A stretch of DNA of 64,000 nt from contig NZ_JACKZA010000001.1 of assembly GCF_015100155.1 (NCBI RefSeq), positions 62,001-126,000 on the forward strand. The letters run 5' to 3'. The notes beneath the pieces are model-generated. The model searched no databases, was not told the DNA's origin, and saw only the letters and a list, made by a program, of their open reading frames with translations. Shown here one piece after another: positions 7,562-16,415 of the stretch (its first letter is position 1; each line of letters begins with the position of its first letter). The stretch is from Acidithiobacillus sp. HP-2 (GTDB taxonomy: Bacteria; Pseudomonadota; Gammaproteobacteria; Acidithiobacillales; Acidithiobacillaceae). The translations under genes and the position numbers were made by a program.

Positions 7562-9115
7562 ATGGCACAGGAAAATGCGGCGGCCCGGCGCTGGCCGGGA
7601 TCCCGAATACGCAGGCGGGGCATCGCCATATTGTTGGGCTCGGGTTTGATGATCGGTCTGTCGGGTTGTGCGGTGGGCCCCCATTGGTCCGTACCGAAGA
7701 TGCGTACGCCGCCATCTTATAATGCCCATCCCGCTGCTTTGCCGGCAGACCAGCAAAAAGTCCAGTGGACGCGGCAGCAGGCGCGTTCCTGGTGGTTGTT
7801 GTTTCACTCAAAACCGCTCAATAACTATATCCGGCAGGCCATGCAGGCTAATCCGGATTTGCAGGCAGCCCATGCGGCTTTGGCAAGGCAGCAGGCGCTG
7901 ATGGTGGCTGCGCAGGGGGGGTTGGCTCCGCAGGTTTCGGCAAACGCGGGAATCAGTCGCGCGCGGGCCTTGCGGACAGGTGCCGACGGCGGACAAAGTT
8001 ACCGTATTCCGGGCAATCTCTACAGCCTTTTTCTGGGCACCATTGACGTCAGCTATAACCCGGATGTGTTTGGCCGGCAGAAAGATCTGGTCCATGCAGC
8101 CCGGGCACAGGCGGCGGTGACCAAGGCCAATCTGCATCAGAGTGAAGTGTTTCTCGCCGCAGACGTCAGTCGGGCTGTCATCAGTGGTGCAGCCGCTCGC
8201 GCCCAGTTGCATTCAGCCCGGCAGATTGCCACAGCTGATGCTCATTTGCTGAAACTGTTGCAGCAGGAATATAAGCTGGGTGATCAGAATCTGCAGAATG
8301 TAGAACAGCAGGCGGCCATGACGGCCGCTGCGCGTGCCCGCATTGCCCCTCTTGCGGCAGATCTGGCGGCGGCCCGCCACGCCCTGGCGGCGTTGCTGGG
8401 GCAAACGCCAAATGTGGCCCTCAGCATTCCAGCTCTGCAAAGCCTGCATTTACCAGCCCGCTTGCCCACGACCATTCCCTCGGCACTGGCTGAAAATCGT
8501 CCGGATATCCAGGCGGCCACAGCGGAGATCAAGGTTGCTGCTGCCCAGGCGGATGTGGCGACAGCCAATTTATATCCCCAATTCAACATTTCTGCGGAGA
8601 TTGGCAAGGCAGCCATGACCGGTGGCCTGTTTTTCAACCCGGTTTCCACCCTCTGGTCACTGGGCGCTGGCTTGGCAGCGCCAATTTATAATGGTGGCAG
8701 CCTGCATGCAGAGCGGCGTGCGGCGTTGGATCAGTATCAGGTAGCCAGTGACCAGTATCGCAGCACGGTATTGAATGCCTTTAAACAGGTGGCCGATGCC
8801 TTGCGCACCCTGCAGGGTGCTGATACGGCTTACATTCAGCAAAAACAGGCACAGCAAGCTTCTGCCAGGGCCCTGCACCTGGCCGAGGCCCGATATCGGG
8901 ATGGTGCTACGGACTATGCCACCGTATTGAATGCCGAAATTGCCTATCAACAGGATTCGGTCGCCGCTATTCAAGGCCGCAGTCAGCGCTATCTGGATAG
9001 CGTCGCGCTGTTTGTGGCGCTGGGTGATGGCTGGCAACCGGATCAACCAGCACCCAAAGCGCATTCTGTGCCCTCTGAAACCCCCATGGTAAACACTGCA
9101 GGAGCCCCCGCATGA
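7562..9115 (+). CDS. RND efflux outer-membrane lipoprotein (NodT/OprM family)
   Basis: Outer-membrane channel of a tripartite efflux pump. The 517-residue protein begins with a basic region and a lipoprotein signal ending LSGC, with the lipidated Cys near residue 36. This is followed by WSVPKMRTPPSY, typical of NodT-family factors. Two repeated alpha-helical/beta-strand halves follow, with signatures such as DVSYNPDVFGRQKDLVHAARAQ and SLGAGLAAPIYNGGSL. AAGGA lies about six bases before the ATG. It is the first gene of the pump operon and overlaps the adaptor gene by four bases. Substrates cannot be deduced; drugs, solvents or organic acids are possible. Confidence 0.9.
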   Translation: MAQENAAARRWPGSRIRRRGIAILLGSGLMIGLSGCAVGPHWSVPKMRTPPSYNAHPAALPADQQKVQWTRQQARSWWLLFHSKPLNNYIRQAMQANPDLQAAHAALARQQALMVAAQGGLAPQVSANAGISRARALRTGADGGQSYRIPGNLYSLFLGTIDVSYNPDVFGRQKDLVHAARAQAAVTKANLHQSEVFLAADVSRAVISGAAARAQLHSARQIATADAHLLKLLQQEYKLGDQNLQNVEQQAAMTAAARARIAPLAADLAAARHALAALLGQTPNVALSIPALQSLHLPARLPTTIPSALAENRPDIQAATAEIKVAAAQADVATANLYPQFNISAEIGKAAMTGGLFFNPVSTLWSLGAGLAAPIYNGGSLHAERRAALDQYQVASDQYRSTVLNAFKQVADALRTLQGADTAYIQQKQAQQASARALHLAEARYRDGATDYATVLNAEIAYQQDSVAAIQGRSQRYLDSVALFVALGDGWQPDQPAPKAHSVPSETPMVNTAGAPA

Positions 9116-10194
9116 AAAAGGCGTTTCTTCTCTTAGGATTGGTTGTTGTGCTGCTTTTTGGAGCCGTGTATGGCTGGTATGCATGGCGGCAGCAACGCCT
9201 GCATACCCAATTGCTTGCTGCTGCCAATCCGGCGGTGACGGTTTCTGCTGTAAAAGTCAAAACCCGCAATATAGCGGGTGAATTGACCGCCGTTGGCGAG
9301 GTGGTGGCGCAGCAGGGCGCCGCCCTTGGCCCGCAAGTCGGTGGGGTTATTCAGAAACTGTATTTTCACTCGGGACAAACGGTGCGCAAGGGGCAGTTGC
9401 TCCTCGCCCTGGATCCGGGTGCCTTGCCGGGGCAGTTGCAGGCAGCTCAGGCTCATGCCCGGCTGGCTTTGGTGGATTATCGACGCGCCCAAAAGGTTTA
9501 TGCCATTCACGGTATATCTACCGCCGCACTGGACAAGGCGCAATACGATGCCGAGGCCGCTCAGGGAGAAGTTTCAGCATTGCAGGAGTCGCTGGCCGAC
9601 ACTCAACTCCGCGCGCCATTTTCGGGAGTGCTCAGTCTGCGCACCGTCAATACCGGTGAATTTATTCATGCGGGAACGGCTGTGGTGCATCTGGAAAATC
9701 TGCAGCATTTGTATGTTGATTTCACTGTTCCGCAACGCGATGCCCAGACCCTGCACAAAGGTGCGCCGGTGCAGGTGGATATTCACGATGGCGACGCAGT
9801 TCGGCACTACAGCGCTTCTGTACAGGCGATTTCCAGTCATGTGCATGCGGATAATCGCGCCCTCAGTGTGAGAGCCTTGCTCCAGGCAGAACCGGGGTTG
9901 AAGCCGGGTATGTTTGTGCGTGTGGTTCTGGAGAAAGAGGCACCCAAAGCAGCGCTGGTGATTCCTACTGTTGCGGTGAGTTTCAATACCTATGGTGATT
10001 TTGTTTATGTGCTGAGTCCCGGGCCGGACCATCGGCTGATCGCCCGCGAACAAAAAGTGCTCACCGGCATGCAGAAGGGCCAGGATACGGTGATTCGTTC
10101 CGGACTGAAGGTCGGGGATACGGTGGTCACAGCCGGGCAGGTGAAGCTGCACAGTGGCGACTCCGTGCAGATCAATAACGCTGTGCATCTATAG
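9112..10194 (+). CDS. RND efflux periplasmic adaptor (membrane fusion protein)
   Basis: Bridges the inner-membrane pump and the outer-membrane channel. The 360-residue protein has a single N-terminal hydrophobic helix (residues about 5-22). Then come the biotinyl-lipoyl half motifs (GPQVGGVIQKLYFHSGQTV and LRAPFSGVLSLRTVNTGE), flanking a short alpha-hairpin (about 100-160), followed by beta-barrel and membrane-proximal domains. The helix is not followed by a lipobox, so it is probably membrane-anchored or has an uncleaved signal. It is translationally coupled to the channel gene by ATGA overlap and lies 14 bases before the transporter gene. Confidence 0.9.
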   Translation: MKKAFLLLGLVVVLLFGAVYGWYAWRQQRLHTQLLAAANPAVTVSAVKVKTRNIAGELTAVGEVVAQQGAALGPQVGGVIQKLYFHSGQTVRKGQLLLALDPGALPGQLQAAQAHARLALVDYRRAQKVYAIHGISTAALDKAQYDAEAAQGEVSALQESLADTQLRAPFSGVLSLRTVNTGEFIHAGTAVVHLENLQHLYVDFTVPQRDAQTLHKGAPVQVDIHDGDAVRHYSASVQAISSHVHADNRALSVRALLQAEPGLKPGMFVRVVLEKEAPKAALVIPTVAVSFNTYGDFVYVLSPGPDHRLIAREQKVLTGMQKGQDTVIRSGLKVGDTVVTAGQVKLHSGDSVQINNAVHL

Positions 10195-10208
10195 GGACGA
10201 AGACCAAC

Positions 10209-13200
10209 ATGCATTTTACCGAACCATTTATCCGTCGCCCGATTTTGGCCATTTCCCTGAGCCTGGTCCTGTTTTTCTTTGGCCTGCGCTCCCTAGGGCT
10301 GATGCCCATCACCGAATATCCGCCTACTGATAGTTCGATGATCACGGTCACTACCCACTATTTCGGGGCCACCCCCAAAACCGTCAACGCCTTCATCACT
10401 GCTCCTCTGGAAAAGGCCGTGGGTCAGGCCCCGGGCATAAACTATATGACGGCGGTCAGTGAAGACGGTATTTCCATTTTGACCCTGTATATGCGGATGG
10501 GGGAAAACCCCAATGCCGCCCTGTCGCAGGTGCAAAGCAAGGTCAATACGGTCCTGAATCAGTTGCCCAAGGGGGTCATGCAACCGGTGGTTCAGGAAAT
10601 GTCTGGTTCAGGAGCTTATCTGATGCTGTTGAGTTATCACGGTAAGGGCTTTAATCAGCAGCAGATAACCGATTATCTGACCCGCGTTGTGCAGCCCGCC
10701 ATTCAATCGGTTCCGGGCGTGGGTCTGACTGCCATTCTGCCTCCGGGTACCGGGCCTAACGGTAATACTTACGCCATGCGGGTCTGGCTGAATCCGCAGG
10801 AAATGGCGGTATTGGGAGTGACCCCGGCGCAGGTCAGTGATGCGCTCAAGAAAAATGACTTTGTCGCGGCGGTAGGGCGGTTGCGCGGCGAATATACGGC
10901 AGTATCCCTCAGTGCCAATACCGCCCTGCATAGTGCGGCAGAATTCCGCAATCTGGTAGTGGCGACGGTGCACGGCGTACCCATCCATCTGGAGCAGGTC
11001 GCCAAGGTCTCTTTGGGCGCTCAGACTTATGATTCATCCGTCATGGTGGATGGACAGCCGGCTGTCAATATCGGTATTCAGCAGGCCCCCGGCAGTAACG
11101 CCCTGCAGGTCGCCCAGAGTATTCACAAAGTCATGACCCAGTTGAAGACGACCATGCCTCCGGGAATGCAGGGGTACACCATTTATAACGGGGCCCAGTT
11201 TGTCAAAAGCTCCCTGCAGGAAGTGGAAATCAATATTGGCCTGGCACTGCTGGTGGTCATCCTGGTCATCTATTTGTTCATGGGTTCCTGGCGCGCGCTG
11301 ATTGTGCCGGCACTGGCGATTCCTGTGGCCATGGTGGGAGCCCTCACCATCCTGCATGCTCTGGGATATACCCTCAATTTGCTGACCCTGTTGGCGATGG
11401 TGCTGGCTATTGGTCTGGTGGTGGACGACGCGATTATTGTGGTGGAAAACGTTCATCGTCATATTGAACATGGGGCAACCCCTTTACATGCGGCACTGCT
11501 CAGTGCCAGGGAACTGGCCAGCCCGATTCTGGTGATGGCCACGACACTGGTGGCCGTATTTGCCCCCATGGCCTTTATTGGCGGTTTGGTGGGCCACTTA
11601 TTCAGCGAATTTGCTTTTACCATTGTGGCCACGGTGCTGTTGTCCATGATTGCCGCCCTGACCCTGGCGCCCATGCTGGCTTCCCGGGTTCTGAAAGCGG
11701 GACAGGAGGGCCGGGTCGCCCATTTGGTGGATCATGTATTCGGACGCCTGAAGGCCTTTTACGGACGCCTTCTTTTCGCCAGCTTGCGGGTTTGGCCGGC
11801 CACCGTGGCTTTGGCCCTGGTATTGACGGGAGGCATCTATTTTCTTTTCAGCATCAGCCAGAGTGAGCTGGCACCGCCGGCGAATCAGGGCATTGTTTAT
11901 GTGAACGGCGTTGCCCAGCCCACGGCGACGCTGGAATACATGAATGCTTATGATCACTATCTGACGGATACGGTTTTCGACAAAATTGCCAGCCGCAGTC
12001 ATAGTTTTGCGGTCAACGGGGTGGGTATTGGCGGCATGCTGTTAAATAATGAAGTGATGGCGGGTGTGGTTCTGAAGCCCGAGCGCGGCACGGTGACCAC
12101 GCAACAGGTCAAAGCCAAGGTGCAGAAGCTGGCCGAGCAGGTACCCGGTATGAAACTGTCCGCTTTTGGCTTGCCGCCACTCCCCGGGGCAGCGGTCGGC
12201 TTGCCGGTGCAGTTCGTATTGACCAGTACGGGAGGCTCCTATCATCAACTGGATGGCATTTCTGCCAAGCTGGTTCAGGAAGCCAAAGCCAGCGGCCTTT
12301 TTTCTTTTGTCTGCAAAAATCTGAAGTACAACAACCAGATTCAGCAGGTGGTCATTAATCGGCAAATGGCTGCATCGTTTGGACTCAGCATGGCCGATAT
12401 CGGACAAAATCTGGAGACGCTATTGGGTGGCAACTACGTCAACTACTTCGATATGGACGGTTTGAGCTATCGGGTAGTGCCACAAGTACCACCTGCGTTG
12501 CGGGCCAACCCCGATTTTCTCAAGGCCTATACCATCAAAACGCCTTCCGGCGCCGAGATTCCTCTGTCCACTTTTGTGTCCCTGAAGTCGGAATCGGCAC
12601 CGACTTTTTTACCGCAGTTTCAGCAGTTGCCGGCGGTATTTATTCAGGCCAACCCAGCCCCTGGCGTGTCATTGGGACAAGCGCTGCAGTTTTTGCAATC
12701 TCATGCGCAAAAAATTCTTCCCGGTGGGGATCAGATCCATTATGCCGGCGTATCCCGCCAGTATGTGCATCAGGGTAATGCGCTGGCGGTCACTTTTGCA
12801 TTTGCCCTGCTGATGGTGCTGCTCCTGCTCGCGGCGCAGTTCAACAGCTTCCGGGATGCTCTGGTGGTGCTCACGGCTGTTCCGGTGGCGCTGTTTGGGG
12901 CGTTGTTGCCTATCAGTCTCGGCGCTTCCAGTGTCAATATTTACTCGGAAGTAGGGATGGTCATGCTGATTGGTCTGATTGCCAAGCAGGGAATTCTGAT
13001 TGTGCAGTTTGCCCGGGGCATGCAGGAAGAAAAGCAACTGGACAAACGCCATGCTGTCGTGGAAGCCGCCACTTTACGGCTACGTCCCATTTTGATGACG
13101 GTGGCAGCCATGATTGCCGGAGCCGTGCCCCTGCTTTTTGCCAGTGGTGGTAATGCCGATGCCCGATTCTCCATGGGTCTGGTCATTGTCAGTGGCCTGG

Positions 13201-13295
13201 GCTTTGGGTCCCTGGTGTCCCTGTTTGTGATTCCGGCCTTTTATGTGTGGTTTGGGCGATCGGTGCATCACCATGCGTTAAAGGCGGAGTCGTGA
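10209..13295 (+). CDS. RND-family inner-membrane efflux transporter (HAE1/AcrB-like)
   Basis: Proton-driven pump of 1028 residues, the usual length for AcrB/MexB/MexF-type transporters. It begins MHFTEPFIRRPILA, typical of the family. Twelve membrane helices and two large periplasmic loops are evident. The proton-relay residues are present: adjacent aspartates D406-D407 in VVDDAIIVVEN and a lysine near 926 in GLIAKQGIL. It completes the operon. The HAE1 class suggests hydrophobic or amphiphilic export rather than heavy-metal export (CusA-type methionine sites are not evident). Expression may be controlled by the neighbouring OmpR-like system. Confidence 0.92.
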   Translation: MHFTEPFIRRPILAISLSLVLFFFGLRSLGLMPITEYPPTDSSMITVTTHYFGATPKTVNAFITAPLEKAVGQAPGINYMTAVSEDGISILTLYMRMGENPNAALSQVQSKVNTVLNQLPKGVMQPVVQEMSGSGAYLMLLSYHGKGFNQQQITDYLTRVVQPAIQSVPGVGLTAILPPGTGPNGNTYAMRVWLNPQEMAVLGVTPAQVSDALKKNDFVAAVGRLRGEYTAVSLSANTALHSAAEFRNLVVATVHGVPIHLEQVAKVSLGAQTYDSSVMVDGQPAVNIGIQQAPGSNALQVAQSIHKVMTQLKTTMPPGMQGYTIYNGAQFVKSSLQEVEINIGLALLVVILVIYLFMGSWRALIVPALAIPVAMVGALTILHALGYTLNLLTLLAMVLAIGLVVDDAIIVVENVHRHIEHGATPLHAALLSARELASPILVMATTLVAVFAPMAFIGGLVGHLFSEFAFTIVATVLLSMIAALTLAPMLASRVLKAGQEGRVAHLVDHVFGRLKAFYGRLLFASLRVWPATVALALVLTGGIYFLFSISQSELAPPANQGIVYVNGVAQPTATLEYMNAYDHYLTDTVFDKIASRSHSFAVNGVGIGGMLLNNEVMAGVVLKPERGTVTTQQVKAKVQKLAEQVPGMKLSAFGLPPLPGAAVGLPVQFVLTSTGGSYHQLDGISAKLVQEAKASGLFSFVCKNLKYNNQIQQVVINRQMAASFGLSMADIGQNLETLLGGNYVNYFDMDGLSYRVVPQVPPALRANPDFLKAYTIKTPSGAEIPLSTFVSLKSESAPTFLPQFQQLPAVFIQANPAPGVSLGQALQFLQSHAQKILPGGDQIHYAGVSRQYVHQGNALAVTFAFALLMVLLLLAAQFNSFRDALVVLTAVPVALFGALLPISLGASSVNIYSEVGMVMLIGLIAKQGILIVQFARGMQEEKQLDKRHAVVEAATLRLRPILMTVAAMIAGAVPLLFASGGNADARFSMGLVIVSGLGFGSLVSLFVIPAFYVWFGRSVHHHALKAES

Positions 13296-13383
13296 GTCAT
13301 GTTGACCAACAAATACCTGCTTAACAAATCCCTCCAAAAGGTTTTTACTGGCGATTCCTCTCTCATTATCAAAGGAGCGCATT

Positions 13384-13986
13384 ATGCCTAAAGTTCTGGT
13401 TCTTTATCATAGTTTGTGGGGGCACATTGAAACAATGGCGGGCGCTGTTGCCGAAGGGGCAAGCTCTGTAGAAGGGGTCACTGTGGACATCAAGCGGGTG
13501 CCCGAAAGCATGTCGGCAGAAAAGCTGGCGGCGGTACATGCCAAAACCGGGCAGGCGGCCCCGGAGGCGCATCCTGATGATCTGGCGAATTACGATGCCA
13601 TTATATTTGGTACGCCGACGCGCTTCGGGAATATGAGCGGACAAATGCGCAACTTTCTGGACCGCACCGGAAACCTCTGGCAGGAAGGTAAACTGGTGGG
13701 AAAGGTCGGCAGTGTATTTGCCAGTACGGCAACCCAGCACGGTGGCCAGGAAACGACCATTACGTCCTTTCATACCTTTTTGTTTCATCAAGGGATGATT
13801 GTGGTAGGGGTGCCCTATAGTTGTCCGGAACTGACCAACATGGATGAAATCACGGGCGGAACACCCTACGGCGCCACAACGCTTTCCAAAGGCGATGGCA
13901 GTCGTCAGCCCAGCGCCAATGAGTTGGCGATTGCCCGGTTTCAGGGGCAGCACGTAGCGGCTATTACTCAAAAACTAAGCGACTAA
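13384..13986 (+). CDS. wrbA: WrbA-like NAD(P)H:quinone oxidoreductase
   Basis: Flavodoxin-like FMN enzyme that reduces quinones by two electrons, limiting redox cycling. The 200-residue length matches WrbA. An FMN phosphate-loop motif ([12 protein letters not shown]) lies near residues 8-19. [19 protein letters not shown] is a family signature, followed by QHGGQETT and the TPYGATT loop. AAGGAG stands about seven bases before the ATG. It follows the RND transporter gene by 88 bp on the same strand and could be read from the same transcript or its own promoter. A hairpin lies shortly after its stop. Confidence 0.93.
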   Translation: MPKVLVLYHSLWGHIETMAGAVAEGASSVEGVTVDIKRVPESMSAEKLAAVHAKTGQAAPEAHPDDLANYDAIIFGTPTRFGNMSGQMRNFLDRTGNLWQEGKLVGKVGSVFASTATQHGGQETTITSFHTFLFHQGMIVVGVPYSCPELTNMDEITGGTPYGATTLSKGDGSRQPSANELAIARFQGQHVAAITQKLSD

Positions 13987-13995
13987 TTTGCTGGT

Positions 13996-14026
13996 GGCGC
14001 ACGGTAAAAAATGTTTACTGTGCGTC
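13996..14026 (+). terminator. Hairpin downstream of wrbA
   Basis: An inverted repeat with arms about GCGCACGGTAAA (13997-14007) and TTTACTGTGCGT (14014-14025) begins ten bases after the wrbA stop. One mismatch or wobble lies in the stem and no T-tract follows, so it may act as a transcript 3'-end stabiliser rather than a classical terminator. Confidence 0.4.
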
Positions 14027-14079
14027 TTGTGGATCTGCGTATTGAACATGCGTTGTGATTTATTGTCAGTCAGCACAAG

Positions 14080-14456
14080 GTGGGAGATTTCGTTCAGATA
14101 AACGATACCATGGGAACCATCGAAGAAATCGGGTTGTTTTTTTACCGGTATCAACACCCCGAACAATGACCGGCTTTATCACGGCAATGCCAAAGTGCTG
14201 GACGGTACCATTGAAAACTATTCATCCAATGCCTATCGTCGTGTTGAACTCAAGTGTCAGTTGGCCAGCGATGTTGATCATGTGCATGCCAGCGAACTGC
14301 TGCGCCAGAATCTTGCAAAAATTCCCAATGTGCTCAGTGATCCTGCGCCACTGGTCGAAATTTTGAATTTACGGATATCAGCCCCAAATGGGCGGTTTTT
14401 CGTTACGGTTTGGCCAAACAGGTCTGGATCGATCAGCAGGGTACCCCAAAAGTCTG
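14080..14456 (+). pseudogene. Remnant of an MscS-family mechanosensitive channel
   Basis: Reading across frames recovers the C-terminal half of an MscS channel. KVGDFVQINDTMGTIEEIGLF is followed, after a shift in a run of seven T (14137-14143), by TGINTPNNDRLYHGNAKVLDG, TIENYSSNAYRRVELKCQL and IPNVLSDPAPLVEIL. A second shift near 14360 leads into NFTDISPKWAV and then a stop at 14454-14456. The beta domain and part of the alpha-beta domain are recognisable. The membrane helices are missing, and an MscS C-terminus is not completed. With two frameshifts and truncation at both ends this is a decayed gene. A strong hairpin and a transposable element lie just downstream. Confidence 0.8.
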
Positions 14457-14472
14457 ATTCAAGGTTTTTGTT

Positions 14473-14500
14473 CCCCCAATATCCCGCTGGGGGCATTTTT
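14473..14500 (+). terminator. Rho-independent terminator after the mscS remnant
   Basis: CCCCCA (14473-14478) pairs with TGGGGG (14488-14493) across a nine-base loop and is followed by CATTTTTT. It would end plus-strand transcripts from wrbA or the mscS remnant. Confidence 0.75.
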
Positions 14501-14550
14501 TATGGACAACTTTGATGGCGACGTTCCTGGCTGAACACGAAGCTATTTAT

Positions 14551-14749
14551 CCTAAAAACGGCAGTTGCTGTGGGTGCTTTTTGCTCCATTGTTCCTTGCC
14601 TGTTGTTCTAAGGCTCATCCTGCTGTCAGGAGAGAACTCGCCCTACGGGCTCAAACAGCTCTCCTGACGGGCGCTGGATTTCGCCAAGAACAACAACGGC
14701 TCAGAACAAAAGTCGCTGCAAAGCACCCACGGCAACTGCCGTTTTTAGG
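14551..14749. mobile_element. Miniature inverted-repeat transposable element, copy A (199 bp)
   Basis: Non-coding element with terminal inverted repeats of about 30 bp (left 14551-14580, right 14720-14749; one difference). They start CCTAAAAACGGCAGTTGC. It is flanked by the 5-bp direct repeat TTTAT at 14546-14550 and 14750-14754, as expected for a target duplication. Inside is another inverted repeat (GTCAGGAGAG with CTCTCCTGAC) topped by GCCC-TAC-GGGC, so the whole element can fold as one long hairpin. It is nearly identical internally to the copy at 31452-31647, which lies in opposite orientation. It ends five bases before the stop codon of the L,D-transpeptidase gene. Confidence 0.85.
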
Positions 14750-14754
14750 TTTAT

Positions 14755-15801
14755 TCAGCTGGCCTTGCTGGCCGCTATTTCTCGAATGATTTGTTTTCTC
14801 AACAGGGCTGCGCGGTCAAGTTTTGCTGGTTTCCTGTGGTAATGCCCCATGACCGAAACGATGTCCCCATAGTGTAACAGGGCGTAAACCTTGCGTGCGT
14901 TTTGGTAAGGTTCCTCCACGCAACCCGCACTTTGGGGCCAGCCGTAGCCTTTGCGCGGATAAAAGTGAATGGCGCGGCCATCGTAAAAGTAATTTACGAA
15001 ATGCACATTGGGCGCGGTATAGTGTTGCCAGCGGACATGATATCCATGATAAATACTTCGGTCTGAGGCAGGCAGTAAATGGTATTGCTGGGGGCTGACC
15101 GCAATAGGGAATTTACCGGTCATGGTAGTTTTGGCAAGGCGCTGATAAATTGGCCAGCTACCATCTGGGGTGGAGTGCATGACCCCGGTGTTGACGACTG
15201 TCCGGTAAATCCATTGTCCTTTTCCCTGGGGATTGGGTGGCACCTGCCAGATCTGCAAGTGCTCCGGGTGCGTGCTCTTGTCTACCTTAATCCATTGAAA
15301 TGGAAAACGATTTTTTGGGATTGGCGCGCGTAGGGCCGAGAGGACTTCCGGAGTGACCCGCCCGCGTGAAATGCCTCGGCGATTGAGCAAATGATCTGCG
15401 CGTTCAAACTGGATCAGGCCGCTACGAAAAGCGGGATTATAGGGAGAATATCCCCAGTTGTTGGAAATTTTTTGCAGGGCCCGGGGCACGGGAATATTCC
15501 ATGCGGCGACTGTATGCAGGCCCCCATAACGACCCATATACGTGCCATAAACCAGGTGTACGTATCCAGTAAGGGCGAGAATTTGCCAGACTTGTTGCCA
15601 ATCTTGCGGGTTTTGTGTGCCGGTACTGGTACTGGTACTGGTACTGGTACTGGAATCAAATGTGTTGGCGAAGGCTGAAGCATTTGCTGTTAATGCGCCT
15701 GTTACGCAGGCTGCAGTTAGAATGGCTCCTATTTTTGCAGAAAGAAACCGGGAACGTGATTTTTGATGGTGATGGCGTAGTTTCATACGGATATTCGACA
15801 C
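14755..15801 (-). CDS. L,D-transpeptidase (YkuD domain), exported
   Basis: Periplasmic peptidoglycan cross-linking enzyme or relative. The 348-residue frame opens with GTG (15799-15801); an ATG five codons later (15784-15786) is equally possible. A basic, His-rich N-terminus and a signal peptide ending near ANASA are followed by a Ser-Thr repeat encoded by five GGTACT/AGTACC hexamers. A putative peptidoglycan-binding-like region (NPAFRSGLIQFERADHLLNRRG, near 120-150) precedes the YkuD catalytic part. The motif HFYPRKGYGWPQSAGCVEEP contains the catalytic Cys (near 294). Its stop codon abuts the target duplication of the transposable element. Overall architecture resembles the YcbB type, but shorter. 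Confidence 0.85.
   Translation of the reverse strand: MSNIRMKLRHHHQKSRSRFLSAKIGAILTAACVTGALTANASAFANTFDSSTSTSTSTSTGTQNPQDWQQVWQILALTGYVHLVYGTYMGRYGGLHTVAAWNIPVPRALQKISNNWGYSPYNPAFRSGLIQFERADHLLNRRGISRGRVTPEVLSALRAPIPKNRFPFQWIKVDKSTHPEHLQIWQVPPNPQGKGQWIYRTVVNTGVMHSTPDGSWPIYQRLAKTTMTGKFPIAVSPQQYHLLPASDRSIYHGYHVRWQHYTAPNVHFVNYFYDGRAIHFYPRKGYGWPQSAGCVEEPYQNARKVYALLHYGDIVSVMGHYHRKPAKLDRAALLRKQIIREIAASKAS
15622..15651. repeat. Hexanucleotide microsatellite (GGTACT)x5
   Basis: Five perfect tandem GGTACT units lie within the L,D-transpeptidase gene. They encode alternating Ser and Thr just after the signal peptide. The unit is a multiple of three, so slippage would lengthen or shorten the linker without frameshift. 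Confidence 0.95.
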
Positions 15802-15813
15802 GTCTGGATGATT

Positions 15814-16083
15814 TTAGTTCTCTGGCTCAGGCTCATGCATGGTATTTTTGATGATTTTTAATAATTTTTGGCAACGATTGATTTCGGCATCCATAATGGC
15901 AATTTGATCGTCCACTTCCGTGCGTGTACAAATATTTATGGATTGCAGCACTTCGGCACATTGCTCTTCGACAATGTCCAGCCGTGTTTCCAGTATATTC
16001 AGAACATCAAGCAGTGTGGGATAATGATCTTTTTCGGATTTCCCACGGGTTCTTAAGGGCTTATGTTGAAACCGTTTAATCAA
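15814..16083 (-). CDS. Small unknown protein, coiled-coil-like (89 aa)
   Basis: Not recognised. It opens with TTG (16081-16083); the only in-frame alternatives before the upstream stop are non-standard codons. The protein is largely alpha-helical by composition, with heptad-like hydrophobics (LLDVLNILETRLDIVEEQCAEVLQSI) and no signal peptide or membrane segment. It contains two cysteines in that helical part (EEQCAEV and INICTR) and a third later (NRCQKLL). It lies 12 bases after the 83-residue gene on the same strand and resembles it: LDVLNILETRLDIVEEQCAEV aligns with LDIIENIESRYGRLADRLGEV. The pair may be ancient duplicates. It ends 12 bases before the L,D-transpeptidase start. Confidence 0.5.
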   Translation of the reverse strand: MIKRFQHKPLRTRGKSEKDHYPTLLDVLNILETRLDIVEEQCAEVLQSINICTRTEVDDQIAIMDAEINRCQKLLKIIKNTMHEPEPEN

Positions 16084-16095
16084 AATATGCTCATA

Positions 16096-16347
16096 TCATG
16101 ATAAATGAACCAGACCAATATCCTGTCTGCCAAGCACCAGTTTTTTGACCGAAGAAAAGTAGTGTTTGTAACGCATGATCTCGACAGAGAGCTCAAAACA
16201 TTGGTCTGCTATGGTTTCGACATTTTCCGACGGCATGGATTTGCGGACTTCGCCGAGGCGGTCTGCAAGCCGTCCATAACGGGACTCGATATTTTCAATA
16301 ATATCCAGCGCCGTACTTAAAGAGTTTTCATCATATATCGTAGACAT
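16096..16347 (-). CDS. Small unknown protein, helical (83 aa)
   Basis: Not recognised. ATG at 16345-16347 with GGGGT upstream as a modest ribosome site. The predicted product is helical and cytoplasmic, with charged heptads (LDIIENIESRYGRLADRLGEVRKSM) and a single Cys in IADQCFELSVEIMRY. It resembles the next gene's product in the first half. It starts only about 16 bases beyond the T-run of the cydAB terminator, leaving no room for a separate conventional promoter. Expression would need read-through or a promoter overlapping the terminator. Confidence 0.55.
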   Translation of the reverse strand: MSTIYDENSLSTALDIIENIESRYGRLADRLGEVRKSMPSENVETIADQCFELSVEIMRYKHYFSSVKKLVLGRQDIGLVHLS

Positions 16348-16362
16348 TTTTTACCCCGTTTT

Positions 16363-16406
16363 AAAAAAGGCGATGTTCTGTTTCAGAAAATATTCAGAAC
16401 ATCGCC
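16363..16406 (-). terminator. Rho-independent terminator of cydAB
   Basis: On the minus strand GGCGATGTTCTG (16395-16406 as its complement) pairs perfectly over 12 bp with CAGAACATCGCC (16369-16380) around a 14-base loop. It is followed by TTTTTT (16363-16368). It begins ten bases after the cydB stop. Confidence 0.92.
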
Positions 16407-16415
16407 CATACGCTT

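Noticed and set aside
14195-14515. Intact 106-codon gene inside the mscS region
   Set aside because: The product is only an internal MscS segment followed by out-of-frame residues, so it is part of the pseudogene.
15622-15651. CRISPR-like short repeats
   Set aside because: The units are 6 bp, directly tandem without spacers, and in frame within a coding gene; this is a microsatellite.
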